Source: Bordetella parapertussis (GTDB lineage Bacteria; Pseudomonadota; Gammaproteobacteria; Burkholderiales; Burkholderiaceae_D). From it: a DNA stretch of 64,000 nt. The notes under the pieces are model-generated. The model was given only the letters and a program-made list of their open reading frames with translations, searched no databases and was not told the origin of the DNA. The position numbers were made by a program, and so were the translations under genes. Each line of letters starts with the position of its first letter. The first letter of the stretch is position 1. The stretch covers positions 1-64,000 of the forward strand of contig CAMBFZ010000006.1 of assembly GCA_945866125.1 (NCBI GenBank), written 5' to 3'. Shown in pieces: positions 41,832 through 51,439 of this stretch.

Positions 41832-42578
41832 TTACATGCGGAAGTGCTCGCCGAGATAGACCCGACGCACTGATTCGTTTGCAATGATGTCGTTGGGGCT
41901 ACCCGAAGCCAGAACTGCACCTTGATTAATGATGTAGGCCCGGTCGCAAATACCTAAGGTCTCGCGCACATTGTGGTCCGTGATCAGCACGCCAATGCCG
42001 CGCTCTTTGAGAAAACGCACGATGCGTTGAATTTCGATCACCGCAATCGGATCAACGCCGGCAAAAGGTTCGTCGAGCAAAATGAAGCGAGGATTAGTGG
42101 CTAAGGCTCGGGCGATTTCTACACGCCTTCGCTCCCCGCCCGATAAAGACAGAGCCTGGCTGTCGCGCAGCTTTTCGATTTGCAAATCTTGGAGTAAATT
42201 GTCAAGCCGTTGCTCGATCTCGGCGCGGGCAAGTGGTTTACCATTTTCCTTTTGCAGCTCAAGCACGGCGCGAATATTATCCTCCACCGAGAGCTTGCGA
42301 AAGACGGATGCTTCTTGTGGCAAATAAGACAGGCCGCGCTCGGCGCGTCGATGAATCGGCAAACCAGAAATCCGTTCGCCATCGAGAAAAATCTCGCCGG
42401 CCTCCGAGGGCACTAGCCCGACGATCATATAAAACGACGTCGTTTTGCCAGCGCCGTTTGGACCCAGAAGGCCAACGACTTCTCCGCTTTCGACGTCAAG
42501 CGACACATCGCTCACTACTTGCTTGGCGCCATAGCTTTTTCGCAGGCCCTGTACGACGAGCTTGCTCGTTGACTGCAT
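41832..42578 (-). CDS. lptB: LPS export ABC transporter ATP-binding protein LptB
   Basis: A 248-residue ATPase that powers extraction of LPS from the inner membrane with LptF/LptG. Walker A is GPNGAGKTT; Q-loop segment SYLPQEASVFRKLS; signature LSGGERRRVEIARAL; Walker B FILLDEPFAGVDP; switch histidine in LITDHNVRE. Two in-frame ATGs exist, at 42584 and 42578; AAGGA is better spaced for 42578. lptF and lptG are not in the window. It is directly downstream of lptA. Confidence 0.96.
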   Translation of the reverse strand: MQSTSKLVVQGLRKSYGAKQVVSDVSLDVESGEVVGLLGPNGAGKTTSFYMIVGLVPSEAGEIFLDGERISGLPIHRRAERGLSYLPQEASVFRKLSVEDNIRAVLELQKENGKPLARAEIEQRLDNLLQDLQIEKLRDSQALSLSGGERRRVEIARALATNPRFILLDEPFAGVDPIAVIEIQRIVRFLKERGIGVLITDHNVRETLGICDRAYIINQGAVLASGSPNDIIANESVRRVYLGEHFRM

Positions 42579-42586
42579 TACCATCC

Positions 42587-43168
42587 TTATTTTTCCTGAC
42601 TGCGAGGCTGTATCGTGGCGCGAATACGTCCACCGCCCGGTGTACTTTCGCCGGTGCTCGAATTAGTGACGTTGTACACTTCGGCCCGGCTGTCATAAGA
42701 AATAAAGTCGCCTTCGATTTCATCCGTTGCACGGGTGCCTTCGAGCATTTTGACTTTCGCTTGTTTGAACAGTTTGGCAATTTCGGTTTTGCTGTCGTAT
42801 TCAATACGGTCGCCCGCATAGCCCTCAATCCACAAATCTTTGCCACCATCGCGTTTCTGGCGGAAGGTTGCCTTGCCGCCGGCGGGGGCATACAAGGTCG
42901 CAAACTGATGGCCGCCCTTATCCTGTCGCACCAATAATTTTTCTGCATGCATCACCAGCGTGCCGCGGGTGAGCACCACATTGCCGGTAAAGGTATTGGT
43001 TTGCTTACTTTCGTCGTAGAACATTTGATTGGCCTCGACGTTGGTAGGTTTTTCAAAGTCCGCTTTTTCAGCAAAGGCGTTTTGGGATGCGACGCTGCTG
43101 ACCAACGCCAGCACGCTCAAGCGTATTAGTAAGGTGAAGTTCATGGTCGAGATCAGAGAGTTAGTCAT
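42587..43168 (-). CDS. lptA: LPS transport periplasmic protein LptA
   Basis: A 193-residue periplasmic protein that forms the bridge carrying LPS from LptC to LptD. A signal peptide ends near residue 33 (NAFA). The OstA-like beta-jellyroll carries EANQMFYDESKQTNTFTGNVVLTRGTL and later IEYDSKTEIAKL repeats. An internal ATG at 43144 (MNFTLLIRL) may be the true start, giving a more compact signal peptide. It is preceded by lptC and followed by lptB. Confidence 0.93.
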   Translation of the reverse strand: MTNSLISTMNFTLLIRLSVLALVSSVASQNAFAEKADFEKPTNVEANQMFYDESKQTNTFTGNVVLTRGTLVMHAEKLLVRQDKGGHQFATLYAPAGGKATFRQKRDGGKDLWIEGYAGDRIEYDSKTEIAKLFKQAKVKMLEGTRATDEIEGDFISYDSRAEVYNVTNSSTGESTPGGGRIRATIQPRSQEK

Positions 43169-43195
43169 CTTGTCGTCTTGGGTGATTTGTTCTGT

Positions 43196-43786
43196 TCAGG
43201 GCTTGGCGGGGGAAGGATAGTGACCGCTGACACGGCTGTGCAGCGTCAGTTGATGCTGGTGGTTGTCAATGATAATGCCGGTACCGGCGAGGCTTGTACC
43301 ACCGAGTTTGATGACAACCGGGGTAGGGGTCTTGATGATGTCAGTGTTCGGCAGTACCAGCATGTGCTCGGATTCTACCGATAGCGCTTCGCCGTTGCGG
43401 GTTTGCGGTTTATTCATTTTGACGGCTTCGTAAAGATGTAGCTGACTGCGATCGCTATTGATCGTGGCGCGTTGTGCGTGTAGCGTCAGTGGTGACTCGG
43501 GCTCGGTGTAGCTTTTAAAAAAAGGCCGGATGATCGTACTGCTGTTATCGCGCGGATGGTGGATCAGTTTTTCGCCACTGATGGCATAGTCGGTCTTGCC
43601 ATTGGCTGCAATTTTGACAAAATTAAATTGCTCTACATAGTAATCCGGTGCGGCGCGCGATATGGTTACTGCGGTATCTTCGCCGGAGCGGCGCGCCACT
43701 TCCAGCGCCCAGAAACTCGTCGCTGCCAGCAAGCCAACGAAGGCCAGCGTCAATAATGCCGGAGTTCGGCGGCGTGGCGCATTCAT
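43196..43786 (-). CDS. lptC: LPS export protein LptC
   Basis: A 196-residue bitopic inner-membrane protein. A transmembrane helix covers about residues 9-28 (ALLTLAFVGLLAATSFWAL), followed by the periplasmic LptC fold (PDYYVEQFNFVKIAANGKTDYAI and a later HSRVSGHY). It receives LPS from LptBFG and hands it to LptA. Its start overlaps the kdsC stop (ATGA), so the genes are coupled. Confidence 0.93.
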   Translation of the reverse strand: MNAPRRRTPALLTLAFVGLLAATSFWALEVARRSGEDTAVTISRAAPDYYVEQFNFVKIAANGKTDYAISGEKLIHHPRDNSSTIIRPFFKSYTEPESPLTLHAQRATINSDRSQLHLYEAVKMNKPQTRNGEALSVESEHMLVLPNTDIIKTPTPVVIKLGGTSLAGTGIIIDNHQHQLTLHSRVSGHYPSPAKP

Positions 43787-44322
43787 CGGAGATACGGCGC
43801 TAACGCCGCCTCGTAGTTGCCCTGCGCACGCAGGACAAAATCACATACTTCACGCACCGCCCCGTGGCCGCCGGCAGCGTGCGTCACATAGTGTGCGCGC
43901 GTGCGTACTTCCGGGTGACCGTTAGGCACACTGGCGGCAAACCCTGCGCGTAGCATCGCTGGCAAATCAATTACATCGTCGCCCATAAAGCCGCACTGTT
44001 GCGGACTCAGCGCGAGCTCAGCCAAAGTGGATTCAAACGCCACGCGCTTGTCATGCACGCCTTGCATGAGCATCTTGATGCCGAGATCGCTGGCGCGTCG
44101 GGCGACAATAGCTGACTGGCGCGCACTGATAATGGCGGCAGCCACGCCAGACTGTTGCAATAACTTGATACCCTGGCCATCAAGCACATTGAACGTCTTG
44201 ATGAGCTCGCCCTCTGCGCCATAGCGCAAGCCGCCGTCGGTCAGAATGCCGTCGACATCAAAAATCATTAGCCGCAGTTTTTGTGCGCGCAAGCTGGCGT
44301 CGGCAAGTGTGTCGGTCGGCAT
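43783..44322 (-). CDS. kdsC: 3-Deoxy-D-manno-octulosonate 8-phosphate phosphatase
   Basis: A 179-residue HAD-family enzyme that dephosphorylates KDO 8-phosphate. Motif I is FDVDGILTDGG (Asp22 nucleophile and Asp24), motif III lysine lies in HDKRVAFES, and motif IV is GDDVIDLPAM. It acts just before KDO activation for LPS core synthesis. It overlaps kdsD upstream by one base and lptC downstream by four. Confidence 0.96.
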   Translation of the reverse strand: MPTDTLADASLRAQKLRLMIFDVDGILTDGGLRYGAEGELIKTFNVLDGQGIKLLQQSGVAAAIISARQSAIVARRASDLGIKMLMQGVHDKRVAFESTLAELALSPQQCGFMGDDVIDLPAMLRAGFAASVPNGHPEVRTRAHYVTHAAGGHGAVREVCDFVLRAQGNYEAALAPYLR

Positions 44323-45350
44323 CAGATCACCTTGGCCCGTGTCAGATCGTGAATATGCAGTGCGCCTACGAGCGTACCGTCTGCGTCGACGACTAATACT
44401 TGATTGATCCGATATTGCTCCATCAATTCCACCGCCTCGACGGCCAGCTGGTCGGGACCCAACATACGGGGGTTGGCGTGCATGACGTCTTTGATTGGGC
44501 TATGCGAGAAATCTTTACCCTGCTCGATCAGCCGCCGCAGGTCGCCATCTGTGAAGATGCCCAGCACCTTGAAATCATCATTGACGACCGCCGTCATTGC
44601 CAGTCCCTTGCGGGTCACTTCAAGCAACGCCGCCGGCAGCAGCGTCTCTGGCGCCACAGCAGGTAAACCCTCGCCGGTGCGCATGATGTCGCGCACATGC
44701 GTCAAGAGCCGGCGACCGAGCGCACCGCCTGGATGCGAGCGGGCAAAATCTTCTTCGCGAAAGCCGCGGGCGTCCAATAAAGCGACCGCAAGTGCATCCC
44801 CCAAGGCTAAGGTAACGGTGGTGCTCGCGGTGGGCGCAAGATTTAATGGGCAGGCTTCTTTGGCGACGGCGACATTCAGATGCACGTCCGCGAGTCGTGC
44901 CAAGGTAGAGTCGGGCCGACCGGTCATGGAAATCAGTCTGGCACCGATACGTTTGATCACGGGCAGGATGGCCAGTAATTCCTCAGATTCGCCCGAGTTG
45001 GAAATGGCGATCACCACATCCGAGCCTGTGACCATGCCCAAGTCGCCATGGGCAGCTTCGGCCGGATGAACAAATAAAGCGGGTGTGCCGGTCGACGCCA
45101 GCGTGGCAGCGATCTTGCGGGCAATGTGGCCGGATTTCCCCATGCCAGAGACCACAACCCGACCCCGGCAGTTGAATAACATTCCTGTTGCCAGCGCAAA
45201 ATCAGCATCGGGCGCGGAGCCCAAACGATCCTTCAGCGCTAGGATCGCATCGGCCTCAATTTGAAGGGTATCGCGCGCCAACAACAAGGCCCGTAGTGCA
45301 CGGGTGTTGTCAAAATGCTGCGTCGAGGTTTTCTCATGGGTTACACTCAT
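44322..45350 (-). CDS. kdsD: Arabinose-5-phosphate isomerase
   Basis: A 342-residue isomerase making D-arabinose 5-phosphate from ribulose 5-phosphate for KDO synthesis. The N-terminal SIS domain has VVVSGMGKSGHIARKIAATLAS and AISNSGESEE; two CBS domains fill the C-terminal half (VRDIMRTGEGLP and IKDVMHANPRML). I start at the ATG at 45350 (MSVTHEKTSTQ); the open frame extends 16 codons further with a hydrophobic, non-family leader. It heads the kdsD-kdsC-lptCAB-rpoN-hpf run and is divergent from the antiporter gene. Confidence 0.95.
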   Translation of the reverse strand: MSVTHEKTSTQHFDNTRALRALLLARDTLQIEADAILALKDRLGSAPDADFALATGMLFNCRGRVVVSGMGKSGHIARKIAATLASTGTPALFVHPAEAAHGDLGMVTGSDVVIAISNSGESEELLAILPVIKRIGARLISMTGRPDSTLARLADVHLNVAVAKEACPLNLAPTASTTVTLALGDALAVALLDARGFREEDFARSHPGGALGRRLLTHVRDIMRTGEGLPAVAPETLLPAALLEVTRKGLAMTAVVNDDFKVLGIFTDGDLRRLIEQGKDFSHSPIKDVMHANPRMLGPDQLAVEAVELMEQYRINQVLVVDADGTLVGALHIHDLTRAKVI

Positions 45351-45470
45351 TAGCAAAGTATAGCCGAATACGCAAAGCAAAAAACCTGCCAGATGCAAGA
45401 AAAGATAGGGCGTCTGGTGGTTGTCTGCAATTTATCTTTTTGCCTAGAGCCTTAATGAATTTCTTCATCC

Positions 45471-47465
45471 ATGTTTTCTGCGCTTGAACTTACTCTGATC
45501 TTGTTGGTCGCCGCCGTGCTTGGTGTGGTGGCGTTCCGGATGATGCATTTGCCGCCCATGCTGGGCTATTTAACCGTGGGCATCCTGATTGGACCCAATG
45601 CGCTCGGCCTTGCCTCCAATAGCGCTACGACCCACACGCTGGCCGAGTTCGGGGTGGTCTTCCTGATGTTTTCGATCGGCCTCGAATTTTCCTTGCCCAA
45701 GTTGTTTTCCATGCGGCGCGCCGTGTTCGGGCTGGGGATGGCCCAAGTAGTGGTCACGATCGGGGTTGCGATGCTCTGCGGCTCGCTGATGGCGGGGCTC
45801 TTGCCGCAGACCTTTGACATCGGCTGGAGCGCTGCGTTTGCGTTGGGCGGTGCGTTATCGATGTCCTCGACGGCCATTGTGCTCAAGCTTTTGACGGAAC
45901 GGCTTGAGCTAGAGAGCGATCATGGTCGCCGCATCACCAGCATTTTGCTGTTTCAGGATCTCGCGGTGGTGCCGCTCTTGATCCTCGTGCCGGCGCTGGC
46001 CCATCCGGGCGGTGACTTGGGGGCGACGCTGGCCTGGGCGGGTGCCAAGGCGGCCTTCGTGCTGGTGCTGCTTTTGTTTATTGGGCAAAAATTGTTGCGG
46101 CGCTGGCTGCAGATTGTCGTACAGCGACGCTCGCAGGAGCTGTTCATGCTTAATTTGCTGCTCATCACCTTGGGCGCGGCATGGATTACCGAGATGGCTG
46201 GTTTGTCACTGGCGCTGGGCGCCTTCATTGCCGGGATGCTGATTTCCGAAACCGAGTACCGGCCTCAAGTGGAAGAAGACATTAAGCCCTTCCGTGACGT
46301 GCTGTTGGGTTTGTTTTTTATCACCGTAGGCATGTTGCTCAACGTGCCTCTGGTGCTGCAGAACTGGCCCGTGGTCTTGCTGCTGCTGGTGGTGCCGGTG
46401 CTACTGAAGTTCGGCTTGATTGCAATTTTGGCGAGACTGTTTGGGGCGTCTCCCGGCGTAGCAATGCGTACCGGGCTCGGTCTGGCGCAGGCCGGTGAAT
46501 TTGGTTTTGTGCTGTTAAATCAGGCCGGTGGGCTGTCTTTAGTTGATCCTGAGCTCGTTCAGCTGATTCTTGCGGCGATGGTGTTGTCGATGTTGGCTTC
46601 GCCCTTCATTCTCGCCAACATGGACAAAATTGTGCTGAAGTTTTCAGCCAATGAGTGGATGCTGCAGTCGCTCGCCTTAACCCAAATTGCAAGCCGCACC
46701 ATGAGCGAAGAAAAGCACATCATCATTGCCGGTTTTGGTCGTAGCGGACAGAGCCTGGCGCGCTTGCTGGAAGAAGAAAAAATTCCGTATCACGCCTTGG
46801 ATCTTGATCCCGAGCGTGTGGCCGAAGCCCAAAGTGCCGGCGCAGCAGTGTCTTATGGCGACGCGACCCGCCGCGAAAGTCTGATTGCCGCTGGCATTCA
46901 TCGTGCCGCGGCCTTAGTGGTCACCTTTGCCGATACCTCGGCTGCACTCAAGACGCTGCATTTTGCCAACGAGCTTGCGCCGGCGTTGCCAGCTATTGTG
47001 CGAAGCGTTGATGAAGACGATCTCGATCGCTTGCGCGCAGGAGGGGCTGATGAGGTCGTGCCCGAGACTATCGAGGGCAGCCTGATGCTGGCCTCGCATG
47101 CCTTGCTCTTGATGGGCGTGCCATTAAGGCGGGTGGTGCAGCGAGTACAGGCCGCGCGGAGTGAGCGCTATGCGTCGCTGCGCGGCTATTTTCATGGGCA
47201 AGACGACGCGGCGGATGATGCCGAGCATCTCCATGTACGGCTGCATTCGGTAGCGCTCAAAGACAACGCTGCGGCCATTGGATTGCAACTTGATGCGTTG
47301 AATCTGTCCTTGCTGGGTGCAGAAATCACTGCGGTGCGGCGGGGAAAAATCCGTATTCCTTTTTCTCCGGAGACCGTGCTCGAAGCTGGTGATGTGGTGG
47401 TCTTGCGCGGTAATGCGGAGAGCATTGAGCTAGCTGAAAAGCGACTGTTGCAGCGCCCCAATTAA
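45471..47465 (+). CDS. CPA2-family cation:proton antiporter, KefB/KefC-like
   Basis: A 664-residue protein. Residues 1-390 form the Na+/H+ exchanger domain with about twelve hydrophobic segments (LGYLTVGILIGPNAL early, LSMSSTAIVLKLL in the middle). A TrkA-N (RCK) nucleotide-binding domain begins near 420 (HIIIAGFGRSGQSLARLL), and a TrkA-C domain lies near 570-660. It probably exchanges K+ for protons in the inner membrane. The exact ion, and whether it is glutathione-gated as KefB/C, cannot be told. It is divergent from kdsD. Confidence 0.9.
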   Translation: MFSALELTLILLVAAVLGVVAFRMMHLPPMLGYLTVGILIGPNALGLASNSATTHTLAEFGVVFLMFSIGLEFSLPKLFSMRRAVFGLGMAQVVVTIGVAMLCGSLMAGLLPQTFDIGWSAAFALGGALSMSSTAIVLKLLTERLELESDHGRRITSILLFQDLAVVPLLILVPALAHPGGDLGATLAWAGAKAAFVLVLLLFIGQKLLRRWLQIVVQRRSQELFMLNLLLITLGAAWITEMAGLSLALGAFIAGMLISETEYRPQVEEDIKPFRDVLLGLFFITVGMLLNVPLVLQNWPVVLLLLVVPVLLKFGLIAILARLFGASPGVAMRTGLGLAQAGEFGFVLLNQAGGLSLVDPELVQLILAAMVLSMLASPFILANMDKIVLKFSANEWMLQSLALTQIASRTMSEEKHIIIAGFGRSGQSLARLLEEEKIPYHALDLDPERVAEAQSAGAAVSYGDATRRESLIAAGIHRAAALVVTFADTSAALKTLHFANELAPALPAIVRSVDEDDLDRLRAGGADEVVPETIEGSLMLASHALLLMGVPLRRVVQRVQAARSERYASLRGYFHGQDDAADDAEHLHVRLHSVALKDNAAAIGLQLDALNLSLLGAEITAVRRGKIRIPFSPETVLEAGDVVVLRGNAESIELAEKRLLQRPN

Positions 47466-47482
47466 TCCGCAATATTGACGCT

Positions 47483-48388
47483 ATGGATGTTTTTCAACGT
47501 ATTCTCAGCATTATTCTGCCGGTTTTTGTCATGATCGCCGTTGGCTTTGTGTACGCACGTTTGCGTGGCGAAGTCGTTAAGACTGATCTTGCATCGGTCA
47601 ATCGATTGAGTGTCGAACTGCTGTGTCCGTTGCTGCTATTTTCTGCGCTGGCATCGAAAGACTTTGAGCTTATCCCCAACTTACCGCTGCTGTTGGCTGG
47701 TGCCTTGATTGCGCTCGGTTCAGGGGCGATTGCCTGGCTGGTTGCGCGTGCACTTGGCTATGATGCCCGCACGTTTGTGCCTCCGATGATTTACAACAAT
47801 TGCGGCAACATGGGCTTGCCGCTTGCCGTGCTGGCCTTTGGTCCGACCGGCTTGTCGGAAGCGGTCGCCATGTTCATGGCCTGCAGCCTGATTTACTTCA
47901 CAGTCGGTATACGAATCATGGAGAGTGGACGCGCTGGCCCGCGTCGGGCAACGCTGAAAATGTTCGCCACGCCCATGATGGGTGCCATGCTCATCGGCAT
48001 GGTGTTCGCGGCAGGCAGAGTGCCACTGCCAGACGCTTTTTTACAAGCGCTGCGTTTGCTGGGCGAAGCGAGTATTCCGCTGATGTTGCTGGCGCTCGGT
48101 GTGCGGATGACGGATGTGAATTTACGCAGCTGGCAGATTGGTTTGGTTGGCGCAGCGGTCTGCCCGCTGGCGGGCTTGGCGGTGGCGCAAGGGTTGGATT
48201 ATGTGCTGCCCTTGACGGCCGTGCAGCGCGGACAGATGTTTTTGTTTGCGTCGCTGCCGCCGGCGGTATTTTGTTTCATTGTCGCGGAGAGCTACAAGCA
48301 AGAGCCCGAGCGGGTGGCCGCCATCGTCTTGCTGGGTAATTTTGCCGCGCTTGTGTTTGTGCCGCTGGGCTTATGGATGGGCATGTGA
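47483..48388 (+). CDS. AEC family transporter
   Basis: A 301-residue permease of the auxin efflux carrier family with about ten hydrophobic segments. Typical sequence includes NRLSVELLCPLLLFSALASKDFEL and YNNCGNMGLPLAVLAFG. Family members move small organic acids such as malate or malonate; the substrate here is unknown. It starts 17 nt after the antiporter gene, so the two may be cotranscribed, and it ends 26 nt from the convergent uvrA stop. Confidence 0.87.
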   Translation: MDVFQRILSIILPVFVMIAVGFVYARLRGEVVKTDLASVNRLSVELLCPLLLFSALASKDFELIPNLPLLLAGALIALGSGAIAWLVARALGYDARTFVPPMIYNNCGNMGLPLAVLAFGPTGLSEAVAMFMACSLIYFTVGIRIMESGRAGPRRATLKMFATPMMGAMLIGMVFAAGRVPLPDAFLQALRLLGEASIPLMLLALGVRMTDVNLRSWQIGLVGAAVCPLAGLAVAQGLDYVLPLTAVQRGQMFLFASLPPAVFCFIVAESYKQEPERVAAIVLLGNFAALVFVPLGLWMGM

Positions 48389-48414
48389 CGCTTGCCTGTC
48401 GTCACCTACCCGTT

Positions 48415-51291
48415 TTACAGCGCCCGCTTCTTTTCTTTTTTTGCTGTTGCTAGCAGCGTCGCCAGGTATTTTCCGGTAAAGCTCGCTGGTGCTTTGGCTA
48501 CCTGCTCGGGCGTGCCGCTGGCAATGATCTGTCCGCCTCCTGCACCCCCTTCGGGCCCCAGGTCAATCAGCCAATCAGCCGTTTTGATCACATCTAGGTT
48601 GTGCTCAATAATGACCACCGTATTGCCCTGATCGCGCAGGCGATGAATAACTTTGAGCAGTAAAGCGATGTCATGAAAATGCAGGCCGGTAGTGGGCTCG
48701 TCGAGGATGTAGAGGGTGCGTCCCGTGTCGCGCTTGGATAGTTCCAGTGAGAGCTTGACACGCTGGGCTTCCCCACCCGAGAGCGTCGTGGCGCTTTGTC
48801 CGAGCCGGATGTAACCGAGCCCCACGTCGAGCAGGGTCTGCAATTTGCGGGCAATCAGCGGCACCGGTTTGAAGAACGTGAACGCGTCTTCGACCGTCAT
48901 CGCCAGCACTTCGGTAATATTTTTTCCCTTGTACTGCACTTCCAGCGTTTCGCGGTTATAGCGTTTGCCGTGGCAGACATCACAGGGCACATATACATCC
49001 GGCAGAAAGTGCATCTCGACCTTGATCACGCCATCGCCCTGGCAAGCTTCGCAGCGTCCACCTTTGACGTTGAATGAAAAACGGCCTGCCGAATAGCCGC
49101 GTTCTTTTGCTTGCGGCACCGTCGAAAACAAATCCCGAATCGGTGTAAACAAACCGGTATAGGTCGCCGGATTTGAGCGTGGCGTGCGTCCGATTGGTGC
49201 CTGGTCGACCGAAATGACTTTGTCAAAATGCGCCAGACCGGTGACGCTTTCGTGCTCGGCGGGCTCTGCTTGCGAGCCATACAAATGGCGCGCCAACACA
49301 TGGTGGAGCGTGTCATTGACCAGCGTAGATTTGCCGGAGCCGGAGACACCGGTGACGCAAGTGAGTAATCCGACCGGTATCGCAAAATCCACATTTTTGA
49401 GATTGTTGCCGCGCGCTCCTTTGATCAGTAATTGTTTGGCCGGGTCCGCAGCAATCCGCTCGGTTGGCGTCGCAATCGATAGTGTGCCGTTGAGATATTG
49501 CGCAGTCAGTGATTTTTTATTTTTCAGGATGTCAGCAAGCGAGCCTTCGGCAATAATCTCACCGCCATGTACGCCCGCACCGAGACCCATGTCGACCACA
49601 TAATCTGCGCAGCGAATCGCGTCTTCATCATGTTCGACCACGAGTACGGTGTTACCGATATCACGTAGATGTTTTAGCGTAGTGATCAGACGATCATTGT
49701 CGCGCTGATGCAAGCCAATCGAGGGTTCATCGAGTACATACATCACGCCTGTCAGACCCGATCCTATCTGCGAGGCTAGCCGTATACGCTGCGCTTCGCC
49801 ACCTGATAAGCTGTCAGCGCTACGATCCAGAGACAGATAATCGAGTCCAACGTTATTGAGAAATTTCAAGCGAGAGATGATCTCCTTGATGATGCGGTCG
49901 GCGATTTCTTTCTTGGCGCCCTTGAGCTTGAGCGTTTCAAAAAACGACAACGTTTCGCGTAGGGGTGTGGCGGCAACCTGATAAATCGCGCGCTCTTGGG
50001 CGCCGTTGCCGACTTTGACAAAGCGCGCCTCGACCCGCAGACGCGCACCGTGGCACGACGGACATTCTTTTTCATTGATGAATTTGGCCAGCTCTTCCTT
50101 GACCGCCATCGAATCCGTCTCGCGATAGCGTCGCTGCAGATTAGGCACAACGCCTTCGAAGGTATGCTCGCGCACGACGGTGCGGCCGCGTTCATTGATG
50201 TAAGCGAAGGGAATTTTTTCTTTGCCCGAACCGTACAGCACCACCTGCTGCGATTTTTCCGGCAATTTTTCAAAGGATGTATCGACATCGAACTGATAAA
50301 ACTCAGCCAGTGAAGACAACATCTGAAAATAAAATTGATTACGCCGGTCCCAGCCCTTCACCGCGCCCGAGGCAAGCGATAAATTGGGAAAGGCGACGAT
50401 GCGCTTGGGATCGAAAAATTCGATATGACCCAAGCCATCGCACTCCGGACAGGCCCCCATGGGATTGTTAAACGAAAACAGCCGGGGTTCGAGTTCTTGC
50501 AGCGAGTAGCCGCAAGCCGGGCACGCGAATTTATTCGAGAACACCTGCTCATGGCCCGAGTCCATTTCCATTGCGATCGCGCGCCCCTCGGCGAGCCTTA
50601 ATGACGTCTCAAAACTCTCGGCCAGTCTTTGTTTGATGTCGACCGAAACCTTGACGCGATCAATCACCACGTCGATCGTATGCTTCTCGGTCTTTTTTAA
50701 TTTTGGCAGCGCATCGGCTTCATAAATTTTAGCCGCTGTTGTGCCACTCTGTATGCGAAAGCGTACAAAGCCCTGGGCCTGCATCGCGTCAAACAAATCG
50801 CTGTGCTCGCCTTTGCGGTTGGCCACCACCGGCGCCAAAATCATCAGCTTGGTGTCATGCGGCATGGCCAGTACCGCATCAACCATCTGCGATACCGATT
50901 GCGCTGCCAACGGGCTCTCAGGGTGATCCGGGCAATACGGCGTGCCGACTCGCGCATATAGCAGGCGCAGATAATCGTGGATCTCAGTCACGGTGCCAAC
51001 AGTTGAGCGAGGGTTATGTGAGGTCGCCTTTTGTTCAATCGAGATGGCGGGCGATAGTCCTTCGATCAGATCCACATCCGGCTTTTCCATTAACTGCAAA
51101 AACTGGCGCGCATAAGCCGACAGCGATTCCACATAGCGACGCTGGCCTTCGGCGTACAGCGTGTCAAAGGCGAGCGACGATTTGCCCGAGCCGGACAGCC
51201 CGGTGATGACGATGAGTTTGTTGCGAGGCAGATCAAGACTGATGTTCTTCAGGTTGTGGGTACGTGCCCCCCGAATACGAATTTCTTCCAT
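48415..51291 (-). CDS. uvrA: Excinuclease ABC subunit A
   Basis: A 958-residue UvrA (940 in E. coli), the damage-recognition ATPase of nucleotide excision repair. It starts MEEIRIRGARTHNLKNISLD at 51291. The first ATP site is GLSGSGKSSLAF; the second is GVSGSGKSTLVND; signatures are LSGGEAQRIRLA and LSGGEAQRVKLSLE. Zinc cysteines are visible in CPACGYSL with CPECDG and in CEACQGDG with CDVC. The open frame continues 201 codons upstream across the divergent MFS gene, but that part has no family resemblance and is excluded. Confidence 0.97.
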   Translation of the reverse strand: MEEIRIRGARTHNLKNISLDLPRNKLIVITGLSGSGKSSLAFDTLYAEGQRRYVESLSAYARQFLQLMEKPDVDLIEGLSPAISIEQKATSHNPRSTVGTVTEIHDYLRLLYARVGTPYCPDHPESPLAAQSVSQMVDAVLAMPHDTKLMILAPVVANRKGEHSDLFDAMQAQGFVRFRIQSGTTAAKIYEADALPKLKKTEKHTIDVVIDRVKVSVDIKQRLAESFETSLRLAEGRAIAMEMDSGHEQVFSNKFACPACGYSLQELEPRLFSFNNPMGACPECDGLGHIEFFDPKRIVAFPNLSLASGAVKGWDRRNQFYFQMLSSLAEFYQFDVDTSFEKLPEKSQQVVLYGSGKEKIPFAYINERGRTVVREHTFEGVVPNLQRRYRETDSMAVKEELAKFINEKECPSCHGARLRVEARFVKVGNGAQERAIYQVAATPLRETLSFFETLKLKGAKKEIADRIIKEIISRLKFLNNVGLDYLSLDRSADSLSGGEAQRIRLASQIGSGLTGVMYVLDEPSIGLHQRDNDRLITTLKHLRDIGNTVLVVEHDEDAIRCADYVVDMGLGAGVHGGEIIAEGSLADILKNKKSLTAQYLNGTLSIATPTERIAADPAKQLLIKGARGNNLKNVDFAIPVGLLTCVTGVSGSGKSTLVNDTLHHVLARHLYGSQAEPAEHESVTGLAHFDKVISVDQAPIGRTPRSNPATYTGLFTPIRDLFSTVPQAKERGYSAGRFSFNVKGGRCEACQGDGVIKVEMHFLPDVYVPCDVCHGKRYNRETLEVQYKGKNITEVLAMTVEDAFTFFKPVPLIARKLQTLLDVGLGYIRLGQSATTLSGGEAQRVKLSLELSKRDTGRTLYILDEPTTGLHFHDIALLLKVIHRLRDQGNTVVIIEHNLDVIKTADWLIDLGPEGGAGGGQIIASGTPEQVAKAPASFTGKYLATLLATAKKEKKRAL

Positions 51292-51361
51292 GCTGGTGTC
51301 TTGCCTTGGTTGTGCCCATTCATGCCTTTTTGCTAAAAGGGTGGGCGGGTGAGTGCGGGTC

Positions 51362-51382
51362 AACCTGTTACTATAACGGGTT
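51362..51382. promoter_or_regulatory. Palindrome between uvrA and the MFS gene, candidate operator
   Basis: AACCTGTTA (51362-51370), centre CTA, TAACGGGTT (51374-51382): a 21-nt inverted repeat with 8 of 9 arm positions matching. It lies in the divergent spacer upstream of uvrA. It contains one LexA-like CTGT half but the spacing and second half do not match CTGT-N8-ACAG, so SOS control is only a possibility. Confidence 0.35.
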
Positions 51383-51439
51383 TTCGCAGCACGACGCAGG
51401 CTTCCTCTGCGGTGTGCGACACCAGCCTTGTTTCCTCTT

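Noticed and set aside
42233..42937. 234-codon plus-strand open frame opposite lptB and lptA
   Set aside because: It spans two real coupled genes on the other strand and has shadow-like composition.
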